Positions 30,313 to 40,479 of a stretch of DNA of 64,000 bases are shown here, one piece after another. A program made the translations under genes and the position numbers. Position 1 is the first letter of the stretch, and each line of letters begins with the position of its first letter. The DNA is from Vibrio tritonius. Lineage in GTDB: Bacteria; Pseudomonadota; Gammaproteobacteria; Enterobacterales; Vibrionaceae. The notes beneath the pieces are model-generated. The model made no database searches. It saw only the letters and a program-made list of their open reading frames with translations, and was not told where the DNA came from. The stretch spans positions 1,364,001 to 1,428,000 of the forward strand of contig NZ_AP014635.1 of the NCBI RefSeq assembly GCF_001547935.1, in the 5' to 3' direction.

Positions 30313-30831
30313 ATGCCAACTCCATGTTATATCTCAATCGAAGGTCAAACTCAGGGGCTAATTACTGCTGGTGCATGTACATCAGATTCAATTGGCGATT
30401 CTTACGTAGAAGGCCATGAAGATGAAATGCTAGTGCAACAATTTGATCACGTAGTGACAGTTCCGACTGATCCTCAATCTGGCCAGCCTTCGGGTCAACG
30501 TGTTCACAAACCATTTAAATTCACAGTATCACTAAACAAAGCTGTGCCACTGCTATACAACGCATTGGCTTCAGGTGAAAAGATGTCTTCAGTGACACTA
30601 AAATGGTACCGCACTTCTATTGAAGGTAAGCAAGAAAACTTCTTCACAACGACTTTAGAAAACGCATCTATTGTTGATATCCGTTGTGAAATGCCACACT
30701 GCCAAGATCCATCAAAATCAGACTTTACTCAAAACCTAACAGTGTCTTTGACTTACCGTCAAATCACTTGGGATCACGTAAATGCGGGTACTTCTGGTTC
30801 TGACGATTGGCGTAAGCCTGTTGAAGCATAA
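30313..30831 (+). CDS. hcp: T6SS tube protein Hcp
   Basis: 172-residue Hcp, which stacks as hexameric rings to form the inner T6SS tube and is itself exported. It begins MPTPCYISIEGQTQGLITAG and contains VHKPFKFTVSLNKAVPLLYNALASGEK, the usual Hcp core, ending ITWDHVNAGTSGSDDWRKP. AAGGA precedes the ATG. Codon use is strongly biased, as for a highly expressed gene. A terminator separates it from vgrG, so hcp should be made in large excess over the downstream genes. Confidence 0.96.
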   Translation: MPTPCYISIEGQTQGLITAGACTSDSIGDSYVEGHEDEMLVQQFDHVVTVPTDPQSGQPSGQRVHKPFKFTVSLNKAVPLLYNALASGEKMSSVTLKWYRTSIEGKQENFFTTTLENASIVDIRCEMPHCQDPSKSDFTQNLTVSLTYRQITWDHVNAGTSGSDDWRKPVEA

Positions 30832-30878
30832 GTGATTGTCATAGATGCAATTGCTATCTAACTTGCTTAGATAAAAGA

Positions 30879-30906
30879 AAAAGCGTCGAGATTCTCGGCG
30901 CTTTTG
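30879..30906 (+). terminator. Terminator / attenuator between hcp and vgrG
   Basis: AAAGCGTCGAG-ATT-CTCGGCGCTTT hairpin with one G-T pair and A/T flanks, about 50 bases after hcp. Probably partial, because no promoter is obvious before vgrG. Confidence 0.75.
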
Positions 30907-31098
30907 TCGTTATGTTTGGGGCTAATGTGATTCGTATTCCAAATCAGACAGTATTGGCATAGTCCTTAACAAAGGGGTGTTTATCACACCATTATTTTTA
31001 GGTATTTGAAATAGGCTAAACCCGATAGCGTTACTTACTTCAGAGCTATGGCGTTTAGGTTATTTAAGTACAACATATTGGCTAGGGGTTATCATTCA

Positions 31099-33159
31099 AT
31101 GGCAACATTAGGCTATACATTTACCGTCGATGGTCAGGATGAGGAAGCGTTTCTTGTCGTAAGCTATGAGGGACAAGAGTCTATTTCAGATTCAGTCATG
31201 CAATCGGGAGCGCCTTGTTTTGGTTTCCGCTACCATTTGGAATTAGCAAGTCGAGATGACACTCTAAAACCTGAGAATATCGTAGACAAAACCGGCTTAC
31301 TTACTGTGTGGCGTAATGGTGAACCGGTTCAGTATGTTCACGGGGTGGTTCGTCGTTTTTCGTTAGGCGATATTGGTCATCACCATACTTTTTACAAACT
31401 CACTCTAGTTTCATCATTAGAGCGCTTATCTTTGCGCCATAATAGCCGGATATTCCAAACTAAAACGGTTCAAGAAATCATTTCTTCTCTGTTAGATGAA
31501 ATGCAAATTACCGCTTATTCGTTTTCTCTAAAACGTACCTTGGCTCAACGTGAGTTTTGTGTTCAATATCGAGAAAGTGACCTCGAATTTGTTCACCGCC
31601 TCGCCGCAGAAGAAGGGATCGTTTATTACGTAAAGCATGAAAAAGGTAAGCACACTATTGTTTTTACCGACGATACTTCCAAGTTAAAAAAATCAACAGA
31701 AGTGCCTTATAACGGGCTTTCTGGGGGAGCAATTGATACGCCTTATGTTTCAGCTGTTCATGTTGATTACCAGAGTGAATCGAGCAGCGTTGTGATGCAA
31801 GATTACAGTTTTAAAAAGCCATCATATGGTTTTTTACAACAGCAAAAAGGCCAAAATCTCGATCATCAACAAGCGATCTATGAGCATTACGATTTTCCAG
31901 GACGATACAAAGATGACACGTCCGGTAAAGCGTTTAGTGAATATCGTATGGAATACTTGCGCCGAGATGCGATTTCAGGTCATGGCGAGTCTAATGAGCC
32001 TAAATTGCAAGCTGGGGTGAAGTTTGCCCTAACCGATCATTTGCAAGATTCAATGAATCGTGAATGGCTCGTGACGGTTGTGACTCATCAAGGCTCTCAA
32101 CCACAAGCATTAGAAGAAGAAGCTGGCAGTGGTGCGACAACGTACGCTAACCAGTTCCAATGTGTTCCCGGAACAACATTATGGCGCGCGGCGCCTCAGC
32201 CAAAACCTCAGGTTGATGGCCCGATGATCGCTAAGGTGGTTGGCCCCGCAGGAGAAGAGATCTTTTGTGATAAAGATGGCCGCGTAAAAGTGCATTTTCC
32301 GTGGGACAGAGAAAGTCAACAAAACGAAAAAAGCTCTTGTTGGGTACGGGTTTCTCAAGGCTGGGCTGGCGTTCAATATGGCTTTATCGCGATTCCTCGC
32401 ATCGGGCATGAAGTGATCGTTTCGTTCTTAAATGGCGATCCTGATCAGCCGATTATCACAGGGCGAACCTATCATGCCACCAATGTCGCTCCTTATGTCT
32501 TGCCCAATCATAAAACACGTACGGTGCTGAAAACCCAAACACACAAAGGTGATGGTTCGAACGAAATTCGTTTTGAAGATGAAGCGAGTATTGAGCAAAT
32601 CTACATTCACGCACAAAAAGACCAAGATATTGTGACTAACAATATTCATCGTGAATCGGTAGGGGTTGATCAACATACCCGTATTGGGCGTCATAAATAC
32701 GAGATGATCACAGAAAATGAGCATCGGTTAGTGGGTAAAAACGTCACCGAAGAATATGGGCAAGATCATCACCAAAAAGTGGGTCGCAATATTGTGCAGC
32801 GCGTGTTGGGCAAAGTCAGTCGTTATATTACTGGCGGGGTGATCAATAAGATTGATGGTAGTTCGGTGACCCAAGTGGCCGCTTCTGAAGAGAAAGAAAT
32901 CGGCGCGAATCAAAGAATTAAAGTGAATAACGAAAGTTATCTCAACGCCAAAACCGTGGTGTTAGAGGCAAATAGTTCACTGACTATTAAAGGGCCGGGC
33001 GGTTTTGTGAAAATCGATAGTGGGGGCGTTACGATCTCTGGAACCAAAGTGAAAATCAACGAGGGTGGCTCTCCTGACACCGGAACAGCGCCAACTATGG
33101 TCACGCCAGATGACACAGATAAACCGCAAGAACCCGATAAACCGGATCAAAGGGGTTAA
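31099..33159 (+). CDS. vgrG: T6SS spike protein VgrG
   Basis: 686 residues from ATG 31099, which has AGGGG upstream and gives the usual MATLGY beginning; an in-frame upstream ATG (31048) would add 17 residues. It forms the trimeric spike tip of the T6SS. Order: gp27-like region (about 1-380, with GHHHTFYKLTL and REFCVQYRESDLEFVHRLAAEEG), OB-fold (VVGPAGEEIFCDKDGRVKVH, then SSCWVRVSQGWAGVQYGFIA), GDPDQPIITGRTYHA, then a gp5-like beta-helix tail. There is no extra C-terminal effector domain, only a short Pro/Asp-rich end, so effector loading must use the PAAR and DUF4123 partners encoded next. Confidence 0.96.
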   Translation: MATLGYTFTVDGQDEEAFLVVSYEGQESISDSVMQSGAPCFGFRYHLELASRDDTLKPENIVDKTGLLTVWRNGEPVQYVHGVVRRFSLGDIGHHHTFYKLTLVSSLERLSLRHNSRIFQTKTVQEIISSLLDEMQITAYSFSLKRTLAQREFCVQYRESDLEFVHRLAAEEGIVYYVKHEKGKHTIVFTDDTSKLKKSTEVPYNGLSGGAIDTPYVSAVHVDYQSESSSVVMQDYSFKKPSYGFLQQQKGQNLDHQQAIYEHYDFPGRYKDDTSGKAFSEYRMEYLRRDAISGHGESNEPKLQAGVKFALTDHLQDSMNREWLVTVVTHQGSQPQALEEEAGSGATTYANQFQCVPGTTLWRAAPQPKPQVDGPMIAKVVGPAGEEIFCDKDGRVKVHFPWDRESQQNEKSSCWVRVSQGWAGVQYGFIAIPRIGHEVIVSFLNGDPDQPIITGRTYHATNVAPYVLPNHKTRTVLKTQTHKGDGSNEIRFEDEASIEQIYIHAQKDQDIVTNNIHRESVGVDQHTRIGRHKYEMITENEHRLVGKNVTEEYGQDHHQKVGRNIVQRVLGKVSRYITGGVINKIDGSSVTQVAASEEKEIGANQRIKVNNESYLNAKTVVLEANSSLTIKGPGGFVKIDSGGVTISGTKVKINEGGSPDTGTAPTMVTPDDTDKPQEPDKPDQRG

Positions 33160-33161
33160 GT

Positions 33162-33752
33162 ATGCCTAAAGCAGCAAGGCTTGGTGATACTGCTGGTGGA
33201 CACGGATGTTTTCCACCAACCGTCATTATTGCCGGTAGTTCTGATGTATCCATTAATGGTAAACCGGCTGCTCGAAAGGGGGATGCCGCTCTATTACATG
33301 CATGTCCGTGTCCTTATGTGGTTCATGGCGTGCATGGTCGAACGATCAATGCTGGCTCTTCAACTGTGTCGATTAACGGTAAACCTGCAGCCCGTGTGGG
33401 CGATGCTTTTGACTGTGGTGGTTCAGTTGCTTCTGGTTCGGGAGACGTTTTAATTGGCGATACGCCTTACAGTTCCACAACGCAATCATGTGGTGAAGGA
33501 GCGGCGCAAGAGCAATCTACATTCTTAAAGATATTGCCATTGGCCGAACCCATATCAGCCGTCTGGAATAGCCCTGTATTCTCTCCCGATATGTTTAATG
33601 AAATGATTCAGGACCAATTAACAAGTACGACAGTGGATTTAGCGGTAGATAATACCTTGTCGAAATCTGCTTCAACGTCAGCAAGTTCTAGCAAGTTAAC
33701 CAGCAGTTCGAATAACAACGCTAGTTCGATCTCTTCTACGTCAAAAGTGTGA
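33162..33752 (+). CDS. PAAR domain protein (T6SS spike tip)
   Basis: 196 residues. The PAAR domain (about 1-100) has the repeated Pro-Ala-Ala-Arg units NGKPAARKGD and NGKPAARVGD and the metal-ligand type residues in DTAGGHGCFPP, HACPCP and DCGG. PAAR proteins cap the VgrG trimer and carry effectors. After the domain there is a short linker and a Ser/Asn-rich C-terminal tail with no recognised toxin fold. Only two bases separate it from vgrG. Confidence 0.93.
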   Translation: MPKAARLGDTAGGHGCFPPTVIIAGSSDVSINGKPAARKGDAALLHACPCPYVVHGVHGRTINAGSSTVSINGKPAARVGDAFDCGGSVASGSGDVLIGDTPYSSTTQSCGEGAAQEQSTFLKILPLAEPISAVWNSPVFSPDMFNEMIQDQLTSTTVDLAVDNTLSKSASTSASSSKLTSSSNNNASSISSTSKV

Positions 33753-34748
33753 GAGTAGAGAACGTGCAGCTATTTTCACTTGTAGAACCACATCCAAATT
33801 CGCTATTCCCTGTGCTCGATAACGCTGAGGGGAAATTGGTGTATTTGTTATTTGAGCAAGCGCTCTTTCCGACCGCCAAAGAATTCTGGGACACGATGCA
33901 ATATCGAGATGATGTGCAGTGGTGCTCTTTGGTGGCAGGTACGCCACTGGCTTATTTGGAAAAGGTGGCTCCCATGTTGATTTCGGTAACAGATGGTAAC
34001 CCCGGAGAAACCTTGTATTACTGGCTGTGTGAAAACGAAGATTTAGTGGAGCGTTTCGGTTTTGTGGGGGTATTTGATGGTTCATTTGAATCGCTGGCAC
34101 GACATTGGCAGCGGTGGGTTAATTTTATCAGTGCCGACGAAAAAAACATGATGTTGCGTTTTTATGATGAAAAAGTGCTGCCTCGTTGGTTTGAAATATT
34201 AACACCTGCGCAAAAGCTGGCTTTTATTGGTCAGCATGAGGCGGTTTACTATCTCGATTCGAGAAGATGGCGTCATCCGGTTGCGTGAATGTGAAATTAA
34301 GCAAGGCTCTGTCAAACGTGATGAGCTTAGTGAAGAAGATACTGTGAGCTTTCCGATTACGCTCACTCAAGAGCAGCATGACCAATTTTACTATCCTGAA
34401 CAGTTACAAAGGATTATTGATCAAACCTATCGCAAAATTGCCCCTAACTCGGCGTGGATCTTATCTAGAGAAAAGGTGGCAGAGCGGTTCTACGAGGGAA
34501 TGGAGATAGCAACCCAGCGATATCGAGATGTATCCAAACTGGATGCTCAAACCTTTGCGTTATATCGCTTTTATATCGCTGACCGTTTCTATGAACACCC
34601 CCTATTTCTGCAAATGTTGGGTCATTTCACACTGCGCAAAGCGATCGGCAAGTTTTATGAAAAAGTGCAGGCAGGTGAGGTTGAGCTTGAAGACTACCGC
34701 ACGGAATTTTGGTTAGACATTGAAGGCGAGGCAAGATTATTACCATGA
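33749..34748 (+). pseudogene. DUF4123 T6SS adaptor (Tap/TEC-like), split by an apparent +1 frameshift
   Basis: DUF4123 proteins are chaperone-adaptors that load an effector on VgrG or PAAR. The first frame (GTG 33749 to TGA 34288, 179 aa) has the N-terminal domain, from QLFSLVEPHPNSLFPVLDN to MMLRFYDEKVLPRWFEI, and then ends abnormally with SRRWRHPVA. The next frame (through 34748) carries on with REDGVIRLRECEIKQGS and the helical half FPITLTQEQHDQFYYPEQLQ. Removing one base near 34258-34266 joins them into about 332 residues, a normal length for the family. The second frame has no ribosome-binding site (candidate starts TTG 34227, ATG 34236). Its stop overlaps the next ATG, so the reading frame order of an operon is preserved. 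Sequencing error or programmed shifting cannot be excluded. Confidence 0.75.
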
Positions 34749-35656
34749 ACGAACATCTAAATGGTACCGCTCTCGTTGCGATGGGAGACTGGGAGAAAGA
34801 CCTGCGACAGCCGGGATGGTTTATTATTGCAGATGCTGCAATCAACAATAATGTACGCAGTTTGGTCGCCGATGACAGAGCGACCGAACAACGCCTTTAT
34901 TGGGGACAAATGGGAGAGCAACATGCCTCCATTTCTCCCTACTTATTGCCAATGCCTGAGTGGCAATGGTTGAGTGACAATATTACTTCCATACCCCATT
35001 GGGGTGTAGCCGTACAGCTTCATGAGTCTTTTCATTCTTATGATCTAGATGACCAAATTCGATTGGTGATGCAGCATTTTCGCGCATGGACATTGGCTGA
35101 GCTGCCAAACCAAGATACCGTCATTTTGTGATTAACCGATTGGGATATTTTTAATGTGTTGTGGAACGCCACAACAAACGAGCGCCTTGCTGAGCTGCAA
35201 GGGCCAATTCAAACAATCGGATATTGGTCAACTGGGGAGGACAATGCCATGGTGCGCCGTTGTGACTTCCCACTCTCCGCGATACCTATGGTGATGCCTA
35301 ATCGCTTAGATGACACTCAATATCAAGCCTTAAGCTGGTGGAATGAACGGAAGATCTTCCAACAGTATCAGGCTCACCTCTTTCAGCAGCACGAAATCAC
35401 CCATGATTGGGAACAAGATACTTGGCAAACCTTTATTCAAACCCATGTAACACAGGCACGCCAGTTGGGTTTTCAGCAACAGGCTGAAGTCGCCACCTTT
35501 TTAAGTCTAACAGTATTGTTAGGCGATACATTTTATCTCGCCCCTTGGGCGCAAACCATTTTGCAATCGCCCCAATTTGTGGGTAATGAAAGCCGCATGG
35601 ATCGCTTAGTAGCAGAGGCGGTCAACCATATCGATGAGGAATCAACACCATCATGA
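34745..35656 (+). pseudogene. Second DUF4123 T6SS adaptor, interrupted by an in-frame TGA
   Basis: The frame runs from ATG 34745 to the TGA ending at 35656 but is cut by TGA at 35129-35131, after 128 codons. The two halves are in the same frame and join sensibly: PNQDTVIL-stop-LTDWDIFNVLW, where the family pattern LRFYDPRVL predicts Arg at the stop. A single CGA to TGA change explains it. Without the stop the protein is 303 residues: DUF4123 N-terminal half (GWFIIADAAINNN, LHESF) and the helical C-terminal half (FIQTHVTQARQLGFQQQAEV). The second half could be reinitiated at GTG 35153 or TTG 35156 but lacks a ribosome-binding site. Its stop overlaps the rhs ATG. Confidence 0.78.
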
Positions 35657-38600
35657 GTGACAGTAAAAAGGCCGAATTGTTGTCGAGTGCAGAGGCCGCA
35701 AAACAAAACTTTTCTACTGACAATGTGCTTGATGGCGGTTGTGTGGAATGTGGTTGTGAAATTTTTATTCGTTATCACTACGATGATGATAAGCCTATTG
35801 GAAATGCTTCCTTTGTTCTAACCGACAGCAATAAAACGGAAATTTCCGGACAAACTGATGCAAATGGGATGTGCAAAGTCACCAACATGGGTTGTGGCGG
35901 CTATGAATTGTTGCTTGGGGAAGGGAGTGATGAATTTAAGCCAACTCCCCTTGCTGAGAATAACCCTGTTATACAGCAAAATCCCGAATACGCTGCGTTA
36001 GCTGGGGAGTATTTTGCGCTATTTACCTTGCTGCGAAATGCGGGGTGCTTAGTCTACGATGCTGATGACAGCAGCGACCAATATGTCGATGTGGATCGAG
36101 ACACCTTTAATGTGCCAGATAAATACGAAGCAGCCTATGATCGCTTTTGGCAATTAGACAAGAAGGTTAATCAAGGCCCCGTTGATTTACGCAAAGCGGT
36201 CAACAAAATGCACTGCGGCTTAGCAGGAGAATTAGCTGGCCATGCACAAGATAACAGTGCGATCTTGCTTTTCTGCCAAATTGCTTTGGGGTTTGTTCCT
36301 GTGGTGGGGCAAGCCATGGACCTCTACGATTTAGGCGATTGGGGTTGGCGTACTTACGAGGGTAATCAATTAGATAATTGGCACTGGGCAGAAGGTGCAC
36401 TTGTGTTGGTGGGATTTGTTCCGGGGCTTGGTGATGCGACCAAAAAAACCGGTAAAGCGATCATTAACGCACTGAAAAAATCCGATTCACGGTCGATTCA
36501 GTTTGCTATCAAAGTTCTACGTGGTTTATCCAACGGTAATATCGTTAAGTACCTAAAAGGGTTAGCTAGCACCTTAAAAGAGTATGGGAAAAAAGCCAGT
36601 GAGCTTATAGAGAAAATTATCGATGGCTTGAAGAAAGTTATCAACGAAAGTGACAGCTGGATTATCAAACTCGCTGCGGGCGCCTTTGAAGGCATCATTA
36701 AAGCGATGGAAACGCTCGAGAAAAAAATCGATGAAATGATCAATTGGCTTATCAAGCAAGTGGATAAATTCATTGGAAAAGTGACCACGCGAGTGACCGG
36801 AACGAGCGCACCGAAAAAAACATTGAAAGATGCTCAGGAAGTCAATGCTGGTACGGCGGACCTAACCCATGGTGATGGCAGCACGGCTGAGGCGAATAAA
36901 GCGGGTGTGTCCAAAAAAGAATCTGAAGCATGCACCAATGAAACTGAATGTAAGGGAACAGAACCGATTGATTTGAATACGGGTAAAATGCTAGAAACCC
37001 GTACCGATTTCACCGTCGATGGTCTAATGCCTCTCTCTATGACTCGTTATTATCAATCGACAGGTCAACGCGAAGCAGGATTGTTGGGACGTTTGTGGCG
37101 CACCAATTGGGATATCAGCTTAGAGATCAATGGCTCAGAGGCAGAATGGGTCGATTATGATCATAGTCGAGCACTGTTCCCACTGCCTAGCGCAGATGAA
37201 CCAGCACTTTCTATGCGCAAGCCCGGTTGGGTTCTACAGCGGGATGGGTTTGACTTTACCCTGACCAATGTGTCTGGCTTGCAATATCGCTTTGGGTATG
37301 CATTGGGCAATACCCTTAAACTGAGCAAAATTACCGACGGGTTTGGTCATGAAACCGAATTCGTTTACGACCGCGGTACACTAAAAGGTGTGTTGTTGGC
37401 CGATGGTCGCTATGTCAAAGTCGCGACCCAACACCGCCGAATTGAATCGGTAACCTTGTGTGATGCAAATGGTGAGCCTTTAGAAACATTGGCGACGTAC
37501 GATTACGATGCGTATGGCAGTTTATTGCAAGTGCGAGCAGGCCCCGGCTGTAACTTTGATTATCAATACGACAAACAAGGTTATCTTATTCGCTGGGATG
37601 ACTTGGCGCACACCTGGGTTGAGCACGATTTTGACGAACAAGGGCGGGCGATTGCGACACGCTGCTCTGGCGATTTTTGGTGGGATAAAGTGCGCTATGA
37701 TGATGAGCGCCATATTACTTACCACCATGATGCGTTGGGCGGGGTGGTGCAATACCATCTGGATGAGCGAAACCGCGCCATTAAAGTAGTGGCCGCTGAT
37801 GGTGCTGAAACCTTGCAAGAGTGGCAAGGTGAGTTGCTTTCAGCCATTGTCAATCCACTAGGAGAGCGCACTGAATACACTTACGATGCGTTAGGTAACC
37901 TCACTTCGGTCACATTACCTTCAGGCATTGCTCACCAATATCAATACAATGATGCCGGGCAGCTCACGGCCTATGTTAATCCATTGGGAGCCAGTTGGGC
38001 GTTAGAGTACCACGCTGCGGGCACGCTCAAATCGGTAACCGACCCTGATGGTCATCAATGGCATTATGAATACAATGAGCACGGTTTACGCACGTTAAGC
38101 CAAGGCCCTGATGGGCTTGCGGTTCGTTATGACTATGACGACTTTGGTCGCTTAGTGCGGTTACGCCCAGAGATGGGTGAAGCGGTGAGTTTTGCTTATG
38201 ACACGTTAGGCCGCTTAGAATCGCGCACTATCGCCAATCAAACCCGTCGCTGGCGCTATGAAGATGCGCAGCGCATGCCAAGCCAAGTGTGGTATGAAGA
38301 TGGTACCCACGCCAGCTTTAAATACGACATTGAAGGCAACCTCATTAAGGTAACGGATGCGCTAGGTAATGCATCGACCTTTACTTATGGGGCGTTTGAT
38401 AAACTGCTCTCGGCGACGGACCCAATGGGTTCGGTCACCCAGTATCACTACAACCCGATGGCGGAGTTTGCTGGGGTCACCAACAGCCAAGGTCGCCAGT
38501 GGCGTTATGAGTTTGATGCCTGTGGTCGCATTCATACCGAGCGCCATTACGATGGACGTCAAGAGCGTTACCAATACGACTTGGCAGGGCGGTTGGTGCA

Positions 38601-40479
38601 ACACACCAAACCCGACCAACACGCCTTAACCTACCTCTATAACCAAGATGGGCAGTTAACCGAAAACCACACCTTCGACCCACAGGGTGAACGCACCAGT
38701 CGCACTTGGTATGAGTATGACGATGCTGGGCGTTTAATCAGTGCAGAAAACGGCGATATTGACGTGGTGATGCAATACAGCTTGGGTGGCCAACTGTTGC
38801 AAGAGAGCTTAGGTGGCGTGCCGCTGACTCACCATTATGATAAAGCGGGCTATCGCGAACAACTGATCGGCACTCACACTCCACGCCAATACCAATGGCA
38901 ACAAGGTCAGCTAGCTGGGCTGCAAGTGGGTAACCACCAAGCGTTACTGTTTAACTACACCCCCATGGGGTTAGAGCAGCAACGTTTAAATGGTCAAGGT
39001 TTTCACCTGCATCACGATTGGGATGAGAAAGGGCGATTACAAGCGCAGCGCTTAGGCACGCAAACTATCACGGGGATGCCACAAGCGTTACGGGAATACC
39101 ACTACGATAACCTCGACCGCTTAGTGGGCATTGATGATAGCCACTGGGGCAGTGAACGCTTTGAGCTTAACCGAAATGGCCAAATTACCCAACGTACCTT
39201 TACGCCACATAAGGGTAGCCAACGCCAATTTGTGACCTTGTTTGGTTACGACAGCGAACTGAACTTAAATGAAACGGCCAGTGCCACACAATACGCCGAT
39301 AATGTGGTGCCTATTAGCCAAGCGATACTGACCAAAGAAGCACGCCACTACGATAACGCAGGGCGAGTGGTGCAAGTAGGGCGCTTTACCTACCATTACG
39401 ATGAGTGTGGTCGGGCAATACAGAAAGTTGAACGCAAAGAGGGCTTTCGCCCACAAGCAACCCGCTTTACATGGGATGAGCATGACCGGTTAACCCGGAT
39501 TGAACTGCCTAATGGTGAGCGCTGGCGCTACCGCTACGATGCCTTTGGGCGACGAGTCGCCAAAGAGTGTGAACAAGGCGCACAAGCGAGCCACCAAGTG
39601 CACTATCTTTACGATGGCGCGCAGGTGATTCAGCAAACGCTGAAAACGGCCAATGGTGAAGCCTTACAAAGCACAGAATACATATACGAACCTGGCTCGT
39701 TTAGACCGGTCGCGCAAGTTGATACCAACCATACGCTCGCTATTGAAAAACTGCATTACGTGGTGACCGACCACGCCGGTACCCCTCGGGAGCTGTGCGC
39801 AGAAGACGGTGATATTGTGTGGCGTGGTGAACAAAGCTTATGGCATCGCCATACCCAAACATTACAAAGTAATGTAAAGCGGCTATTTGAAGATGCAGCC
39901 AACGACCCAGTGCACTGTGACCTACGTTATCAAGGTCAGCTTGAAGATAAAGAATCTGGGCTTTACTATAACTTAAACCGTTATTACGATGCGGACAGCG
40001 GCCAATACCTCAGCTCAGACCCAATAGGTATGCTGGGTGGCTTGCGACCTCAGGCGTATGTGCATAATCCAATGGAGTGGGTGGATCCGCTGGGGCTGGC
40101 TGGACATCCTGATGAATCCAAGTTAGCTAAGCCAGGAGACGATCTATATGTAGGTACATATAATCAAGTCAGGGGAGCTAATATAAGAAGTGGTCTTAAT
40201 CCAACTCATACTCCACACCATGCTATTCAAAATGCAGCCAGCCCTACAACTCATGGTAAGGGGATAACCATTAATATGACAAAAGAACTTCATGAGTTAA
40301 CTTGGACTTACAAAAAGCCGATGGTAAAAGGACTGAGTAATCGAGAATATTTGGCTAGAGATATCGTTGATCTTCGTAAAATATTGCGTAATGCTGGCTA
40401 TGATCGTGACGTTATTAATAGACAATTGGGTGAGTTAATTCGACAAAATAAAGAACTATGGAAAACTATAGAGCAATGA
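35653..40479 (+). CDS. Rhs-family T6SS effector with C-terminal HNH-like toxin tip
   Basis: 1608 residues. N-terminal region (1-430) holds a small beta domain with Cys pairs (GGCVECGCEIFIRYHY), two hydrophobic segments (about 205-225 and 248-262) and amphipathic helices. A DUF6531-like start of the shell (EPIDLNTGKMLETRTDF, about 437) follows, then many YD repeats forming the Rhs cocoon, and the core GLYYNLNRYYDADSGQYLSSD. The autocleavage motif DPLGL ends at residue 1482. The last 126 residues are an unrelated AT-rich tip with His-rich PHHAIQNA (1521-1528), His1534 and NMTKELHELTWTY (His1547), resembling HNH/endonuclease VII-type polymorphic toxins; this is inference. ATGA overlaps link it to the adaptor gene before and the immunity gene after. 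Confidence 0.9.
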   Translation: MSDSKKAELLSSAEAAKQNFSTDNVLDGGCVECGCEIFIRYHYDDDKPIGNASFVLTDSNKTEISGQTDANGMCKVTNMGCGGYELLLGEGSDEFKPTPLAENNPVIQQNPEYAALAGEYFALFTLLRNAGCLVYDADDSSDQYVDVDRDTFNVPDKYEAAYDRFWQLDKKVNQGPVDLRKAVNKMHCGLAGELAGHAQDNSAILLFCQIALGFVPVVGQAMDLYDLGDWGWRTYEGNQLDNWHWAEGALVLVGFVPGLGDATKKTGKAIINALKKSDSRSIQFAIKVLRGLSNGNIVKYLKGLASTLKEYGKKASELIEKIIDGLKKVINESDSWIIKLAAGAFEGIIKAMETLEKKIDEMINWLIKQVDKFIGKVTTRVTGTSAPKKTLKDAQEVNAGTADLTHGDGSTAEANKAGVSKKESEACTNETECKGTEPIDLNTGKMLETRTDFTVDGLMPLSMTRYYQSTGQREAGLLGRLWRTNWDISLEINGSEAEWVDYDHSRALFPLPSADEPALSMRKPGWVLQRDGFDFTLTNVSGLQYRFGYALGNTLKLSKITDGFGHETEFVYDRGTLKGVLLADGRYVKVATQHRRIESVTLCDANGEPLETLATYDYDAYGSLLQVRAGPGCNFDYQYDKQGYLIRWDDLAHTWVEHDFDEQGRAIATRCSGDFWWDKVRYDDERHITYHHDALGGVVQYHLDERNRAIKVVAADGAETLQEWQGELLSAIVNPLGERTEYTYDALGNLTSVTLPSGIAHQYQYNDAGQLTAYVNPLGASWALEYHAAGTLKSVTDPDGHQWHYEYNEHGLRTLSQGPDGLAVRYDYDDFGRLVRLRPEMGEAVSFAYDTLGRLESRTIANQTRRWRYEDAQRMPSQVWYEDGTHASFKYDIEGNLIKVTDALGNASTFTYGAFDKLLSATDPMGSVTQYHYNPMAEFAGVTNSQGRQWRYEFDACGRIHTERHYDGRQERYQYDLAGRLVQHTKPDQHALTYLYNQDGQLTENHTFDPQGERTSRTWYEYDDAGRLISAENGDIDVVMQYSLGGQLLQESLGGVPLTHHYDKAGYREQLIGTHTPRQYQWQQGQLAGLQVGNHQALLFNYTPMGLEQQRLNGQGFHLHHDWDEKGRLQAQRLGTQTITGMPQALREYHYDNLDRLVGIDDSHWGSERFELNRNGQITQRTFTPHKGSQRQFVTLFGYDSELNLNETASATQYADNVVPISQAILTKEARHYDNAGRVVQVGRFTYHYDECGRAIQKVERKEGFRPQATRFTWDEHDRLTRIELPNGERWRYRYDAFGRRVAKECEQGAQASHQVHYLYDGAQVIQQTLKTANGEALQSTEYIYEPGSFRPVAQVDTNHTLAIEKLHYVVTDHAGTPRELCAEDGDIVWRGEQSLWHRHTQTLQSNVKRLFEDAANDPVHCDLRYQGQLEDKESGLYYNLNRYYDADSGQYLSSDPIGMLGGLRPQAYVHNPMEWVDPLGLAGHPDESKLAKPGDDLYVGTYNQVRGANIRSGLNPTHTPHHAIQNAASPTTHGKGITINMTKELHELTWTYKKPMVKGLSNREYLARDIVDLRKILRNAGYDRDVINRQLGELIRQNKELWKTIEQ

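Noticed and set aside
36498..39483. Several open frames of 60-100 codons antisense to, or in other frames of, the rhs gene
   Set aside because: They arise from biased codon use of the YD repeats, lack ribosome-binding sites and protein-like composition.
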